Shown in pieces: positions 16,049 through 25,304 of a DNA stretch of 64,000 bases (the first letter of the stretch is position 1; each line of letters starts with the position of its first letter). The translations under genes and the position numbers were made by a program. Source of the DNA: Streptomyces sp. CB01580 (lineage in GTDB: Bacteria > Actinomycetota > Actinomycetes > Streptomycetales > Streptomycetaceae); the NCBI RefSeq assembly GCF_001905795.1, contig NZ_LIXJ01000005.1, positions 186,001 to 250,000 on the forward strand, read 5' to 3'. Under the pieces are notes generated by a model, which worked only from the letters and a program-made list of their open reading frames with translations, had not been told where the DNA came from and ran no database searches.

Positions 16049-18088
16049 TCAGGCCTCCTGGAGGTGGATGCGGATGTTGAGCCAGGCGTCGATCTCGGCC
16101 TCGGCGCGGGGCGGGACGACAACGGTGGAGTCCAGTTGCTCGACGATCACGGGGCCCTGGAGGCGGGTACCGGCCGGGAGGTCGTCGCGGCGGTGGATGC
16201 CGGTCTCGGCCCAGCCGGTGCCGGGGAACCAGACCTGCCGGGTGGACGCCGGTTCGGGGGCCGGGCCCTCGACGGGGTCGTGGGGGGCGAACGCGGGCTT
16301 CGGCGTGACCCCGGTCGCCCGCAGGCCGAGCTGGTAGATCTCGACCGGGGTGTCGTCCCGGCGGAACGCGAACTCGCGCTCGTGCTCCTCGTGGAAGCGC
16401 TCCACCGCCTCGGTGAGGGCGCCGGGCCCCGTGCCGCAGGGCACGACGAGCGAGCGCCACTGGCCCTGGTAGCGCATCGAGGCGTTGCGCTCCAGCACCG
16501 CGTGCTCGGGCGCGACGCCTTCGTGGGCGAGGCGCTGCGACGCCTCCCGTTCCAGTTCCTGGAAGGCGCGTTCGAACTCCTCGGTGTCGGCCTGGTGCGC
16601 CAGGCAGGAGAACATCGCGGACAGGTCGTGCCGGATGTCGACGAGCAGGCAGCCGAGCGCGGAGGTGACGCCCGGATTCGGCGGGACGATCACGGTCGGG
16701 ATGCTGAGCTCGCGGGCGACCTCGGCACCGTGCAGGGCGCCCGCGCCGCCGAACGCGACGAGTGCGAAGTCGCGGGGGTCCAGGCCCCGCCGGATCGAGA
16801 CCAGCCGGACCGCGTCGGCCATGTTGGCGTTGGCGACCTCGACGATCGCCCCGGCCGCCTCGGCGAGCGGGAGCCCCAGCGGTTCGGCGATCTTCGCGAC
16901 AGCCTTCTCCGCCAGTTCGGGCCGCAGCGACTTGGCACCTCCCGCGAGGCTGGTGCCGAGCCTGCCCAGGACGAGGTTGGCGTCGGTGTTGGTGGCCTCC
17001 TCGCCACCCGTGGCGTAGCAGGCGGGGCCCGGGGTCGCGCCGGCCGACTGCGGGCCGTTGCGCAGCGAGTCCGCCTCGTCGATCCAGGCCAGGGAGCCGC
17101 CGCCGGCACCGATGGTGAGCACCTCGATGCTGGGGAAGATGATCGGGTAGCCGTACTCGACGGACCACTCCTTGGTGGTGCGCAACTCCCCCTCGTGCAC
17201 CAGGCAGATGTCGGTGCTGGTGCCGCCCATGTCCAGCCCGATCGCGTTCGCGTACCCGCACTGCGCGGCGACGTGCCGGGCGGCGATGGCACCGGCCGCG
17301 ATGCCCGAGGCCGCCAGGCGTACGGGGAACCGGCCCACCATCCGCGGGGTCATCGAGCCACCGCCCGAGTGCAGCAGGAGCAGGTCGCCCTCGTAGCCGC
17401 CCCGGCGCAGGTGGTCGGCCAGCCGGTCGACGTAGCCGGTGACCAGCGGGGCGAGCACGGCGTTCGCGACGGTGGTGTTGAACCGCTTGTACTCGAAGAT
17501 CTCCGGGAGGACCGCCGCCGAGGTGGACACGCTCGCCCCGGGCAGCTCCTCGGCGAGGATCTGCGCCATCCGCAGTTCGTGGGCACTGTTGGCGTAGGAG
17601 TTGACGAAGCACACCGCGACCGTGGTCACGCCGCGGCGGGCCAGCAACCGGGCCAGCCCGCGGGCCTCCTCCTCGTCGAGCGGGGTGACGACGCGGCCCT
17701 CGGCGTCGGTCCGCTCGGCCACCTCGAAGCGGTCGCGGCGCCGGATGTAGGGGCGCGCGATGTCGGAGTAGGCGTCCCAGAGGTCGTCCTTGGTGCCGTC
17801 CCGGATCTCCAGCACGTCCCGGAAGCCCCGCGTCGTCACCATCGCGGCCGCCGGGAAGCGGCGGGTGATGAGCGCGTTGGTCGCGACGGTCGTCCCGTGC
17901 GAGAAGAGGCCGACGTCCGCGAGGTCGATCCCGGCCCGCTCGACCCCGGCGACGACCGCGCGCATCGGGTCCGCCGGTGTGGACGGCACCTTGGTCACGC
18001 GGGTCGCGTGCGCCTGCTCGTCGAAGACGCATACATCGGTGAACGTGCCGCCGACATCGACGGCCACACGAAGTTTTGGCTTTGGCAC
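16049..18088 (-). CDS. Hydantoinase A/oxoprolinase A family subunit
   Basis: This 679-residue HyuA-type subunit has an actin-like ATPase fold: VAVDVGGTFTDVCVFDEQ at the N terminus and IGLDMGGTSTDICLV in the second half, which together bind ATP phosphates. FSHGTTVATNALI and GGGSLAWIDEADSLRNGPQS are further family landmarks. It phosphorylates the cyclic amide before ring opening by the B subunit. The GTG at 18088 has GGAG six bases upstream and starts right at the conserved domain; longer starts look unsupported. It is divergent from a PucR-like regulator that probably controls it. Confidence 0.87.
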   Translation of the reverse strand: MPKPKLRVAVDVGGTFTDVCVFDEQAHATRVTKVPSTPADPMRAVVAGVERAGIDLADVGLFSHGTTVATNALITRRFPAAAMVTTRGFRDVLEIRDGTKDDLWDAYSDIARPYIRRRDRFEVAERTDAEGRVVTPLDEEEARGLARLLARRGVTTVAVCFVNSYANSAHELRMAQILAEELPGASVSTSAAVLPEIFEYKRFNTTVANAVLAPLVTGYVDRLADHLRRGGYEGDLLLLHSGGGSMTPRMVGRFPVRLAASGIAAGAIAARHVAAQCGYANAIGLDMGGTSTDICLVHEGELRTTKEWSVEYGYPIIFPSIEVLTIGAGGGSLAWIDEADSLRNGPQSAGATPGPACYATGGEEATNTDANLVLGRLGTSLAGGAKSLRPELAEKAVAKIAEPLGLPLAEAAGAIVEVANANMADAVRLVSIRRGLDPRDFALVAFGGAGALHGAEVARELSIPTVIVPPNPGVTSALGCLLVDIRHDLSAMFSCLAHQADTEEFERAFQELEREASQRLAHEGVAPEHAVLERNASMRYQGQWRSLVVPCGTGPGALTEAVERFHEEHEREFAFRRDDTPVEIYQLGLRATGVTPKPAFAPHDPVEGPAPEPASTRQVWFPGTGWAETGIHRRDDLPAGTRLQGPVIVEQLDSTVVVPPRAEAEIDAWLNIRIHLQEA

Positions 18089-18228
18089 AAGTGCTCCTGA
18101 GGTGGTGGGCGCCGCGATTGCGGAGTGGAGAACAGGATGGGGAACCATCGGCGCCCGGTCGATGTGCTCTCCTCCAAACCGACGGGCCGGGGGTTGTGCC
18201 GCAGTACAAAATTTGGTTCGCTGCGTGC

Positions 18229-19839
18229 GTGTCACGGGCCCGGAACATCACGGTGCGAGGACTGCTCGCGGAGCGTCATCTCGGTCTGAAGCTCGTCGGC
18301 GAGGGCGATCTCGACCGCCGTGTCCGGGGCGCGCACTCGGTCGAGATCGAGGGCGCCGGGAAGTGGCTGCGCCAGGACTGGCTCATGCTCACCACGGGCC
18401 TGAGGTTCGTGGGTCTGCCGGATGCCGAACGGCAGCAGCGGACGCTGGTCGAGGAGCTCGTCCAACGCCGGGCCGCGGCGCTCCTCTTCGGCGTCGGCGT
18501 CCATTTCCAGGACGTGCCGCCCGCCCTGCGCCGGGCCGCCGAAGCCGCCGGACTGAACCTGCTCGCGGTGGACCCGTCGGTGCCGTTCCTGCAGGTGGAG
18601 CAGTACGTCTACGAGGCCGAGCTGTCCTTGGACGCACATCTGCTGCGCCAGCGCCTGCGCATCCAGGAGGACCTGCTGGAGGCGCTGTCGGCGGACCAGC
18701 CGATCAAGGCCCTGGTGCACCGGATCGGTGCGCTCACGCATGGGTCGGCCATCCTGTACGAGGAGTCCGGGCGGGTGGTCGAGTCCACCGGCCAGGGCCC
18801 CACGATGCTCATCTGGAGCGCGGTGCGCGCCGGCAGCAGCCATGGCGGCCGGCACGGCTTCACCGTGGGGCGCTGGCACGTCGCGGCGCGTCCGGTGGCC
18901 CTGCGCGGTGTCGGGTACTGGATCGCCATCGCCTCGCGCCGCGAGCAGGTCGTCGACGAACTCGGCCAGCCCATCCTGGACGCGACCCAGAAGCTCCTGG
19001 GAGCGATGCGGGGACTGCGCGCCCTGACGACGGCCCAGTCTGTGACCGAGGCCGCCGAGATCCTGCGTACGATCCGCGCGGGCATGACCCCGGACACGGC
19101 CGCCCGGATCCGGGACCGGCTGCGCCCCTTCCGTTTCGAGCGGGACCGGACGATGCGCGCGTTCGTGGCCGTCCCGAAGGCCGGTACGGCGCCCCCGCGC
19201 GGCGACGGCCCGGCACCCGTGCTCCCCGACCCCCGGGACGTCCTTCTGGAGACGGCCCAGACCTGCGGTCTGCCGCTCGTCCTGGAAGCCGACGAGGCGG
19301 GCGGATTCAGCGGGCTCGCCGGTGACCGTGTCGTCCTCGACCACTGGCTGCGGGAAGCGGCCCGCACCCACCACGTCGGACTGAGCGAGCCGTTCGAGGA
19401 CCTCCACCTCGCCCGTGCCCGGACCAGGGACGCCGAGCGCGCTCTCAGGGTGGCGCTGCGCCGTCGGCACGCCCGTGCCGGGGAGGGCCTCGCCGGGCGG
19501 ACCGACCAGCCGGGATCGGTCCTGCGGTTCGAGGACGTCGACCTGGCCACCTGGCTGCTGGCGAGCCGCGACGACGCCGCGGTGGCCGCCAAGGCGCACC
19601 AGCAGCTCGACCGGCTGCTCGCCCACGACGACCTCGTCGACACCGTCGTCGCGTACCTCGGCTGCGGGCTCGACGTACGGGCCGCGGCAGAGCGGCTCTA
19701 CCTGCACCCCAACACGGTGCGCTACCGGCTGCGCAAGTCCGAGGAACTGCTCGGTTCCCCGATGAACTCGCCCGCCGTCATCACCAACCTCTTCCTCGCC
19801 CTGCACGACAGGGTCGACGCCGCGTGGGAGACGGGCTGA
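18229..19839 (+). CDS. PucR-like transcriptional regulator
   Basis: This regulator of about 536 residues has an N-terminal PucR domain: ITVRGLLAERHLGLKLVGEGDLDRRV, then SVEIEGAGKWLRQDWLMLTTGLRF. The C-terminal helix-turn-helix reads LGCGLDVRAAAERLYLHPNTVRYRLRK. It is divergent from and adjacent to the hydantoinase genes, which are the likely targets. The start is uncertain: GTG 18229 fits the usual distance to the conserved domain but lacks a clear Shine-Dalgarno; GTG 18196 has a G-rich stretch before it. It is distantly similar to the PucR at 12323. Confidence 0.78.
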   Translation: MSRARNITVRGLLAERHLGLKLVGEGDLDRRVRGAHSVEIEGAGKWLRQDWLMLTTGLRFVGLPDAERQQRTLVEELVQRRAAALLFGVGVHFQDVPPALRRAAEAAGLNLLAVDPSVPFLQVEQYVYEAELSLDAHLLRQRLRIQEDLLEALSADQPIKALVHRIGALTHGSAILYEESGRVVESTGQGPTMLIWSAVRAGSSHGGRHGFTVGRWHVAARPVALRGVGYWIAIASRREQVVDELGQPILDATQKLLGAMRGLRALTTAQSVTEAAEILRTIRAGMTPDTAARIRDRLRPFRFERDRTMRAFVAVPKAGTAPPRGDGPAPVLPDPRDVLLETAQTCGLPLVLEADEAGGFSGLAGDRVVLDHWLREAARTHHVGLSEPFEDLHLARARTRDAERALRVALRRRHARAGEGLAGRTDQPGSVLRFEDVDLATWLLASRDDAAVAAKAHQQLDRLLAHDDLVDTVVAYLGCGLDVRAAAERLYLHPNTVRYRLRKSEELLGSPMNSPAVITNLFLALHDRVDAAWETG

Positions 19840-19870
19840 GGGGGCTGCGGCGCGGTCCGGCGCGTCGGGT

Positions 19871-19938
19871 GCCCCGGGATCCCCTCGCCCCGGGCCCGCG
19901 CGTCGGGGCAAAGGCCGGGGCGGGGGGGATCCCGGGGC
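19871..19938. terminator. Bidirectional terminator
   Basis: The 14-bp inverted repeat GCCCCGGGATCCCC (19871-19884) / GGGGATCCCGGGGC (19925-19938) lies between the convergent PucR-like and aminopeptidase genes. The 40-base loop is GC-rich and can fold further. Confidence 0.55.
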
Positions 19939-19945
19939 CAGTGGG

Positions 19946-21439
19946 TCAGGCCAGGAGGCGGGCCATCCAAGCCTCGACCTCGTCCGCCTGCCGGGGCAGG
20001 GCGGCGGAGAGGTTCTCGTTGCCGTCCTCGGTGACGAGGATGTCGTCCTCGATGCGGACGCCGATGCCCCGGTACTCCTCGGGGACGGTCAGGTCGTCGG
20101 CCTGGAAGTACAGGCCGGGCTCGACGGTGAGCACGATGCCGGGCTCCAGCGTGCCGTTGACGTACAGCTCGGTGCGGGCGGCGGCGCAGTCGTGGACGTC
20201 GATGCCGAGCATGTGGCCGGTGCCGTGCATCGTCCAGCGGCGCTGGAGGCCGAGTTCGAGGACCTTGTCCACGGACAGGTCGCCGAGCAGGCCCCAGGCG
20301 ACCAGGTGCTCGGCGAGTACGCGCTGGGCGGCGTCGTGGAAGTCGCGGTAGGCGGCACCGGGACCGACGGCGGAGATGCCCGCCGTCTGGGCCTCGTACA
20401 CCGCGTCGTAGATCTTCCGCTGGAGCGGCGTGAACCTGCCGCCGACCGGGAGGGTGCGGGTGATGTCGGCGGTGTAGAGGTTGCGCGTCTCCACCCCGGC
20501 GTCGAGCAGCAGCAGGTCGCCGGAGCGGACCCGGCCGTCGTTGCGAACCCAGTGGATGGTGGTGGCGTGCGAACCGGACGCGCAGATCGAGGCGTAGCCG
20601 ACGTCGTTGCCCTCGACGCGGGCGCGCAGGAAGAACGTTCCCTCGATGTAGCGCTCGCTCGTGGCCTCCGCCTTGTCGAGGACCTTCACGACGTCCTCGA
20701 AGCCGCGGGCGGTGGCCTCGCACGCGAAGCGCAGGTCGGCGATCTCGAAGTCGTCCTTGACCCGGCGCATCTCGGAGAGGAGGACCCGGAGCTCCTCGTC
20801 CCGCTCGGCCGTCACCTTGTCGGTCAGGGCGGACTCGACGCCGGTGTCGTGGCCACGCAGTACGCGGACGGGGCCGGTGGCCTCCTCCAGGTGGTCCGCC
20901 AGCGTGCGGACGTCCGCGCAGGGCAGGCCCAGGAGTTGCTCGTTCTCGGTGAGGCTGTTGCGCCGGCCGTCCCACAGTTCCCCTCGGTCGGACAGCCAGA
21001 ACTCACCGCTCTCCCGGTCCGAGCGGGGCAGCAGATAGGCGGTCGCCTCGTGTCCGCCGCCCGTGCGGGGTTCCAGGACCAGCACGCCGTTCTCGGTCTG
21101 GTCGCCGGTCAGGTAGGCGTAGTCGGACGAAGGCCGGAAGCGGTAGTACGTGTCGTTGGCGCGGACCTTCAGGTTGCCTGCGGGGATCACCAGGCGCTCG
21201 CCGGGGAAACGGGCGGAGAGGGCGGCGCGGCGGCGGGCGGTGTGCGCGGCCTGCGGGACGGGCTCCAGGTCGTGCCGTTCGGTGTCGGCCCAGCCCCGGG
21301 TCATGTTCGCGGCGAGTTCGTCGCTCACCTGCGGCTCCAGACCGTTCTTCCGTAGCTTCACGGCCTCGGTGGCCGGGTCGTCCTCGGCGCCTTCCGGGCT
21401 CGGCGGTTCCTCCTGGTTCCCGGACATCCGCTCGGCCAC
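19946..21439 (-). CDS. pepP: Xaa-Pro aminopeptidase (peptidase family M24, PepP type)
   Basis: This cytoplasmic dinuclear-metal aminopeptidase of about 497 residues removes an N-terminal residue before proline. All five M24 metal ligands are present: two Asp in LLLLDAGVETRNLYTADITRTLPV, His in MHGTGHMLGIDVHD, Glu in LTVEPGLYF and Glu in IGVRIEDDILVT. The N-terminal creatinase-like domain contains PAGNLKVRANDTYYRFRPSS. The GTG at 21439 was chosen because AGGAGG lies five bases upstream; a start at 21466 would place that site inside the gene. The acidic, disordered-looking first 40 residues are typical of the actinobacterial form. Confidence 0.87.
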   Translation of the reverse strand: MAERMSGNQEEPPSPEGAEDDPATEAVKLRKNGLEPQVSDELAANMTRGWADTERHDLEPVPQAAHTARRRAALSARFPGERLVIPAGNLKVRANDTYYRFRPSSDYAYLTGDQTENGVLVLEPRTGGGHEATAYLLPRSDRESGEFWLSDRGELWDGRRNSLTENEQLLGLPCADVRTLADHLEEATGPVRVLRGHDTGVESALTDKVTAERDEELRVLLSEMRRVKDDFEIADLRFACEATARGFEDVVKVLDKAEATSERYIEGTFFLRARVEGNDVGYASICASGSHATTIHWVRNDGRVRSGDLLLLDAGVETRNLYTADITRTLPVGGRFTPLQRKIYDAVYEAQTAGISAVGPGAAYRDFHDAAQRVLAEHLVAWGLLGDLSVDKVLELGLQRRWTMHGTGHMLGIDVHDCAAARTELYVNGTLEPGIVLTVEPGLYFQADDLTVPEEYRGIGVRIEDDILVTEDGNENLSAALPRQADEVEAWMARLLA

Positions 21440-21667
21440 GACTGCCTCCTGAATCGATTCGGTCACGAATTCCTGCCCCTCCGACTGCCTTCCCCGTCAC
21501 GTACGCGGTCGGCGTTCATACGCGGTCGGCAGCCATCGTATGGGGAAGATCAATATCCGTCTCGTGCCACGCCCCGTCCGCAACCCATCGGAAGAATTTC
21601 GGGAGAATTCGGAACGGGGAAATCGCTCTGCACCCGGATCCCTCAAATCGCTTGCGGATCAAGGGCG

Positions 21668-21696
21668 TTGACACCGGGTAGGGCCCATCCTAGTAT
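21668..21696 (+). promoter_or_regulatory. Vegetative-type promoter for the 21.9-29.1 kb operon
   Basis: TTGACA at 21668-21673 and TAGTAT at 21691-21696 are separated by exactly 17 bases and point to the right. This is an excellent HrdB-like promoter for GC-rich DNA. Transcription would begin about 190 bases before the MFS gene, giving a long leader. Confidence 0.7.
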
Positions 21697-21817
21697 CGGC
21701 TGGTCGCTACGGCGGGCCAGGGGGGCGCGGGGTCGAAGCAGCCATGTGCGGGATCTGTCAATTTCCTTGATGTGCCGGGACTGAATTTTCCGTCCTCCGG
21801 ACCGGGGTCGTCACGTC

Positions 21818-21876
21818 TTCCCAGAACGTCCTCTTTCTGATCGGGATCTTCGCGGTTTCCCGGAACGGCCTCTTTC
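21818..21876 (+). repeat. Direct repeats in the MFS operon leader
   Basis: TTCCCAGAACGTCCTCTTTC at 21818-21837 recurs as TTCCCGGAACGGCCTCTTTC at 21857-21876 (18 of 20 identical, 39-base period). Both lie in the untranslated leader between the promoter and the GTG start. They may be operator half-sites or a duplication. Confidence 0.5.
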
Positions 21877-21893
21877 ACGCCGACAGGAGCATT

Positions 21894-23150
21894 GTGTCCG
21901 CAGGTGTTTCAACATCGCCTTCCGGCTTGGGTTCCTATTTCCGATTACTGCGGTCGCCCGACGCCGCGACGCTGGCGGTGTGGGGCGTGGTCGGGCGGCT
22001 GCCGATCGCCATGCGGTCCATCGGCTGTCTCATGTTCGTCTCGGCGGTGACCGGTTCGCTGGCCGAGGCGGGGGCGGTGGCGGCGGCCATGCTGCTGGCC
22101 CAGGGCGTGGTCAGCCCGGTGCTCGGGCGGACCGCCGACCGGGTCGGTCAGCGGCGGGTGCTGCTCACCGCGGCGGCGGCGCACATGGCGGGGATAGCGG
22201 CGCTGACCGTCTCCATCGTGTGCGGGGCGCCGCTGGTGCTGATGATCCTCGCGGCGGTGGCCACGGGCTGCACCTCGGTGTCGTTCACCTCGTTCATGCG
22301 CGCGCGGTGGGCGGTGATGGTCGACCAGAATCTGCTGCGCACGGCGTACGCGCTGGAGTCCATGCTGGACGACACGATCTTCCTGCTCGGACCGCTGCTG
22401 GTCACGGTACTGGCCTCCGCGGTGCACCCCGCGGCCGGGCTGATCGCCTGTGCGCTGCTGACCCTGACCGGTTCCGTCGCCGTGGCGCTGCACGGCCGGT
22501 CCGAGCCGAGGCCGGAGCCGGCCGCCCCCGGCCGACGGCCCGAGCGCGCCATCACGGTGCCCGGCGTGTGGGTTCTGATGCTGTGTTACGCCGGCATGGG
22601 GTTCCAGTTCGGCGCGATCGACGTCACGATGATCGCGTTCGCGCGGGAGCAGTCGGCGCCCGGTCTCGGCGGGGTGTTCCTGGCCCTGATCTCGGTGGGC
22701 AGCCTGATCGCGGGCGCGGTGTACGGCGCGGTGAACTGGCGGCTGTCGCAGGCCCGTCTGCTGTCGGTGACCTGCTGTGTGCTGACGCTGGGCGTGGTTC
22801 CGCTGGCGTTCGCCCCTTCCTCCCTCGTGATGTGCTTCCTCGCCGTCCTCGCGGGCGTCGCGATCTCCCCCGGGCTGATCGCGGGCAGCACGCTGCTGGA
22901 GTCGGTGTGCCCCAGGGGGGCGCTTTCGGAGGGGTTCTCCTGGCTCACCAGTGCCGGTGCCCTCAGCATCGCCCTGGGTACGGCGGCGGGCGGGCGGCTG
23001 ACCGAGGCGTTCGGGTTCGCCGCCGGGGTGTGGGCGGGGGTCGGCGGCGGGGCCGTCGCCCTGGTGCTGAGTCTCGTGGGGCAGCCGGTGCTGCGTGCCG
23101 GAAGGCCGGCCGAGGGATCCGCCTCGGAACCGGTGGTGCAGGAACAATGA
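21894..23150 (+). CDS. MFS transporter, probable product exporter; contains a TTA codon
   Basis: This 418-residue 12-helix major facilitator protein has the loop motif GRTADRVGQRR between helices 2 and 3. The central MLDDTIFLLGPLLVTVL and FQFGAIDVTMIAFAREQ segments are typical of the actinobacterial drug-export-like subgroup. It is the first gene of a coupled operon of unusual biosynthetic enzymes and is likely its exporter/self-resistance gene. The GTG at 21894 follows ACAGGAG. Codon 18 (21945-21947) is TTA, so translation should depend on the bldA tRNA. The first 20 codons are atypically rich in T-ending codons. It resembles the decayed MFS remnant near 60 kb. Confidence 0.8.
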   Translation: MSAGVSTSPSGLGSYFRLLRSPDAATLAVWGVVGRLPIAMRSIGCLMFVSAVTGSLAEAGAVAAAMLLAQGVVSPVLGRTADRVGQRRVLLTAAAAHMAGIAALTVSIVCGAPLVLMILAAVATGCTSVSFTSFMRARWAVMVDQNLLRTAYALESMLDDTIFLLGPLLVTVLASAVHPAAGLIACALLTLTGSVAVALHGRSEPRPEPAAPGRRPERAITVPGVWVLMLCYAGMGFQFGAIDVTMIAFAREQSAPGLGGVFLALISVGSLIAGAVYGAVNWRLSQARLLSVTCCVLTLGVVPLAFAPSSLVMCFLAVLAGVAISPGLIAGSTLLESVCPRGALSEGFSWLTSAGALSIALGTAAGGRLTEAFGFAAGVWAGVGGGAVALVLSLVGQPVLRAGRPAEGSASEPVVQEQ

Positions 23151-23166
23151 GCAGAGAGGGAAGATC

Positions 23167-24033
23167 GTGGAACCACAGGATCCTGTCCCGACGCGGTCCG
23201 GACCCGAGGGCCTGCCCGTGCCCCGGCTCTCGTTCGACGAGTTCATGGCCTTCGGTCGGGACGCACTCATCCGGGCCGACGTCCCCGTCGTGATCACCCT
23301 GCCGGAAAGCGTCCAGGGCCTCGGCAGGAACGGGGTCGCCGAGCGCCTCGGACATCTTGCGGTGACCCTGTTCACCGAGCCCAGCGACAAGCAGAACCCC
23401 GAGCGCTGGACCACCCGGGAGATCCGGCTCTCCGAGTTCTTCGCCGACGACCGCTACCAGAACGACGCGAGCACCTGGAACCGGGTCGTGGCGAACATCC
23501 GCAACCGGCCCTCGGACGTCGACGCGATCCTCGGCTTCGACGCCGCGAAGCTGTTCGCGTACCAGCGCTCGCTCAACGCGGCCAACCTGTGGATCAGCCA
23601 TCGCGGGGTGTTCACCCAGAGCCACTTCGACGAGCTGGAGAACTTCAACGTGGCCCTGGAGGGCCGCAAGCGGTTCGTTCTGGCGCCCCCGGGTTTCCGG
23701 GAGTACTACCCGCGCTCGCTCAAGCACGGTTTCGGCGACAAGTCGCAGGTCTTCGACTTCGACGACGTGGACCGGGCGCGCTACCCGAAGCTCGCCGCCA
23801 AGCTCGCCCAGCGCCGCGAACTCGTCCTGGAACCGGGGCAGATGCTCTATCTTCCGCTCGGCTGGTGGCACCAGGCCGAATCGCTGGACGAGATGAACAT
23901 CAACGTGAACTTCTGGCTGCGCGACCCGAAGATCCTGCGCCGGCCGTACGTGCTCGGCGTGGCGCTCTACACGGCCGTCTTCCGCAAGCTCAAAGGCGTC
24001 TACAACTACGAACCTGCCCAGGCGGCGTCATGA
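23167..24033 (+). CDS. JmjC/cupin_8-like Fe(II)/2-oxoglutarate oxygenase
   Basis: This 288-residue protein has the JmjC-type metal triad: His153 and Asp155 in TQSHFDELENFNVALEG, and His235 in YLPLGWWHQAESLDEMNINVNFW. The KRFVLAPPGFREYYP and LEPGQMLYLP segments belong to the double-stranded beta-helix. Such enzymes hydroxylate amino-acid side chains or small substrates. Within this operon a tailoring hydroxylation of a pathway intermediate is likely. The GTG at 23167 follows GAGAGGGAAG. The stop overlaps the next ATG by four bases. Confidence 0.78.
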   Translation: MEPQDPVPTRSGPEGLPVPRLSFDEFMAFGRDALIRADVPVVITLPESVQGLGRNGVAERLGHLAVTLFTEPSDKQNPERWTTREIRLSEFFADDRYQNDASTWNRVVANIRNRPSDVDAILGFDAAKLFAYQRSLNAANLWISHRGVFTQSHFDELENFNVALEGRKRFVLAPPGFREYYPRSLKHGFGDKSQVFDFDDVDRARYPKLAAKLAQRRELVLEPGQMLYLPLGWWHQAESLDEMNINVNFWLRDPKILRRPYVLGVALYTAVFRKLKGVYNYEPAQAAS

Positions 24034-25304
24034 CCGAGCGCATCACGATCAGCCCCACCCACCACTACCGCAACAACGACAAGCTGATCGGCATCGGCAA
24101 CGCGTTCTGGGACATGTCGGAGCGCAACGGGCTGGCCGGTATCGTGGCCGACCTCGACGGCGGTGTCCTGCGCACCGCGCCCGGGCACGAATTCATCGGC
24201 GAAGGCCACGAGTTCGTCAACTTCAGCTGCTGCTCCTACCTCGACCTGGACTCCCATCCCCGGGTGGTCGAGGGCGGCATCGAGGCGCTGCGCCGCTACG
24301 GCGTCCTGGACCACTGCATCGCCCGCAGCCGGGTGCAGATACCCGCGATGCTGGAGCTGGAGGACTCGCTGGGCGAACTCTTCGGCGCCCATGTCGTGTG
24401 CTCGATCGCCGCCAGCACCGCCACCTTCGGACTGCTGCCGCTGATCGCCTCCGGCCATCTGGGCGACGGCACCCGGCCGCTGATGGTCTTCGACAAGAAC
24501 GCCCATGTGTCGATGGCGAACGTCAAGCCGGTCTGCGCCGACGAGACCGAGGTCGTCACCTCGCCCCACCACGACCTCGACTTCATCGAGGACAAGTGCA
24601 GGAAGTACGCCCGGGTCGCCTACGTCTGCGACGGCAGCGACAGTCTCGGCGGCTACGCCCCGGTCAAGGAACTGGCCGAACTCCAGGACAAGTACGGCCT
24701 GTTGGTCTACTACGACGACTCGCACTCGCTGTCGGCGTACGGGGAACGGGGCGTGGGCCACGTCCGTACGCACAGCCCGGTGCTGGACGAGCGCACCATC
24801 ACCGTGGTGACCCTGAACAAGGCGTTCGGCACCAGCGGCGCGGCCATCGTGCTCGACGGGTACGACAAGGAGACGCTGCGGGTCATCGAGCGCTTCGGCG
24901 GCGCCCTGAACTACTCGCAGCTGCTGAACACGGCCGCGGTCGGGGCCGGTCTCGCCTCCGCCGAGATCCACCGCACCGCCGAACTGACCACGCTGCAGAA
25001 CCGGCTCCACGCCAACATCGATCTCTTCGACTCGCTGATCCACACAGACCAGTCCGGCGGCACCTATCCGATCCGCCTCGTGCCGATGAGCGACGAGACG
25101 GTGATCGAGGCCGGACGACAAGTCTTCGAGGCCGGTTTCTACGTCTCGCCGGTGTTCTTCCCGATCGTCGCCCGCGGTACGGCGGGGCTGCGCGTGATGA
25201 TGCGCGCCGGACAGACCGAGGAGCAGATCCGCGCGCTGTGCGCGGCCCTCATCGCGGTGGGCGCCCGGCCGGCAGCCCCCGTGCCCGGGGAGGACGGCAG
25301 ATGA
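24030..25304 (+). CDS. Alpha-oxoamine synthase (PLP-dependent, KBL/BioF/SPT family)
   Basis: This 424-residue fold-type I PLP enzyme condenses an amino acid with an acyl-CoA, losing CO2. Landmarks are FVNFSCCSYLDLDSHPRVV, the DDSHS motif (Asp230, His232) that holds PLP, and Lys264 in TLNKAFGTSGA as the Schiff-base lysine. SIAASTATFGLLPLIASG lines the cofactor. Position 265 is Ala, not the more common small-polar run of BioF, so the substrate is not predictable. The acyl-CoA could be supplied by the acylating dehydrogenase two genes downstream. It is coupled to both neighbours by ATGA overlaps. This is the likely core enzyme of the cluster. Confidence 0.85.
   Translation: MTERITISPTHHYRNNDKLIGIGNAFWDMSERNGLAGIVADLDGGVLRTAPGHEFIGEGHEFVNFSCCSYLDLDSHPRVVEGGIEALRRYGVLDHCIARSRVQIPAMLELEDSLGELFGAHVVCSIAASTATFGLLPLIASGHLGDGTRPLMVFDKNAHVSMANVKPVCADETEVVTSPHHDLDFIEDKCRKYARVAYVCDGSDSLGGYAPVKELAELQDKYGLLVYYDDSHSLSAYGERGVGHVRTHSPVLDERTITVVTLNKAFGTSGAAIVLDGYDKETLRVIERFGGALNYSQLLNTAAVGAGLASAEIHRTAELTTLQNRLHANIDLFDSLIHTDQSGGTYPIRLVPMSDETVIEAGRQVFEAGFYVSPVFFPIVARGTAGLRVMMRAGQTEEQIRALCAALIAVGARPAAPVPGEDGR

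Noticed and set aside
21690..21878. 62-codon minus-strand ORF in the MFS leader
   Set aside because: Its repeated peptide only reflects the DNA direct repeats, and no Shine-Dalgarno precedes its start.
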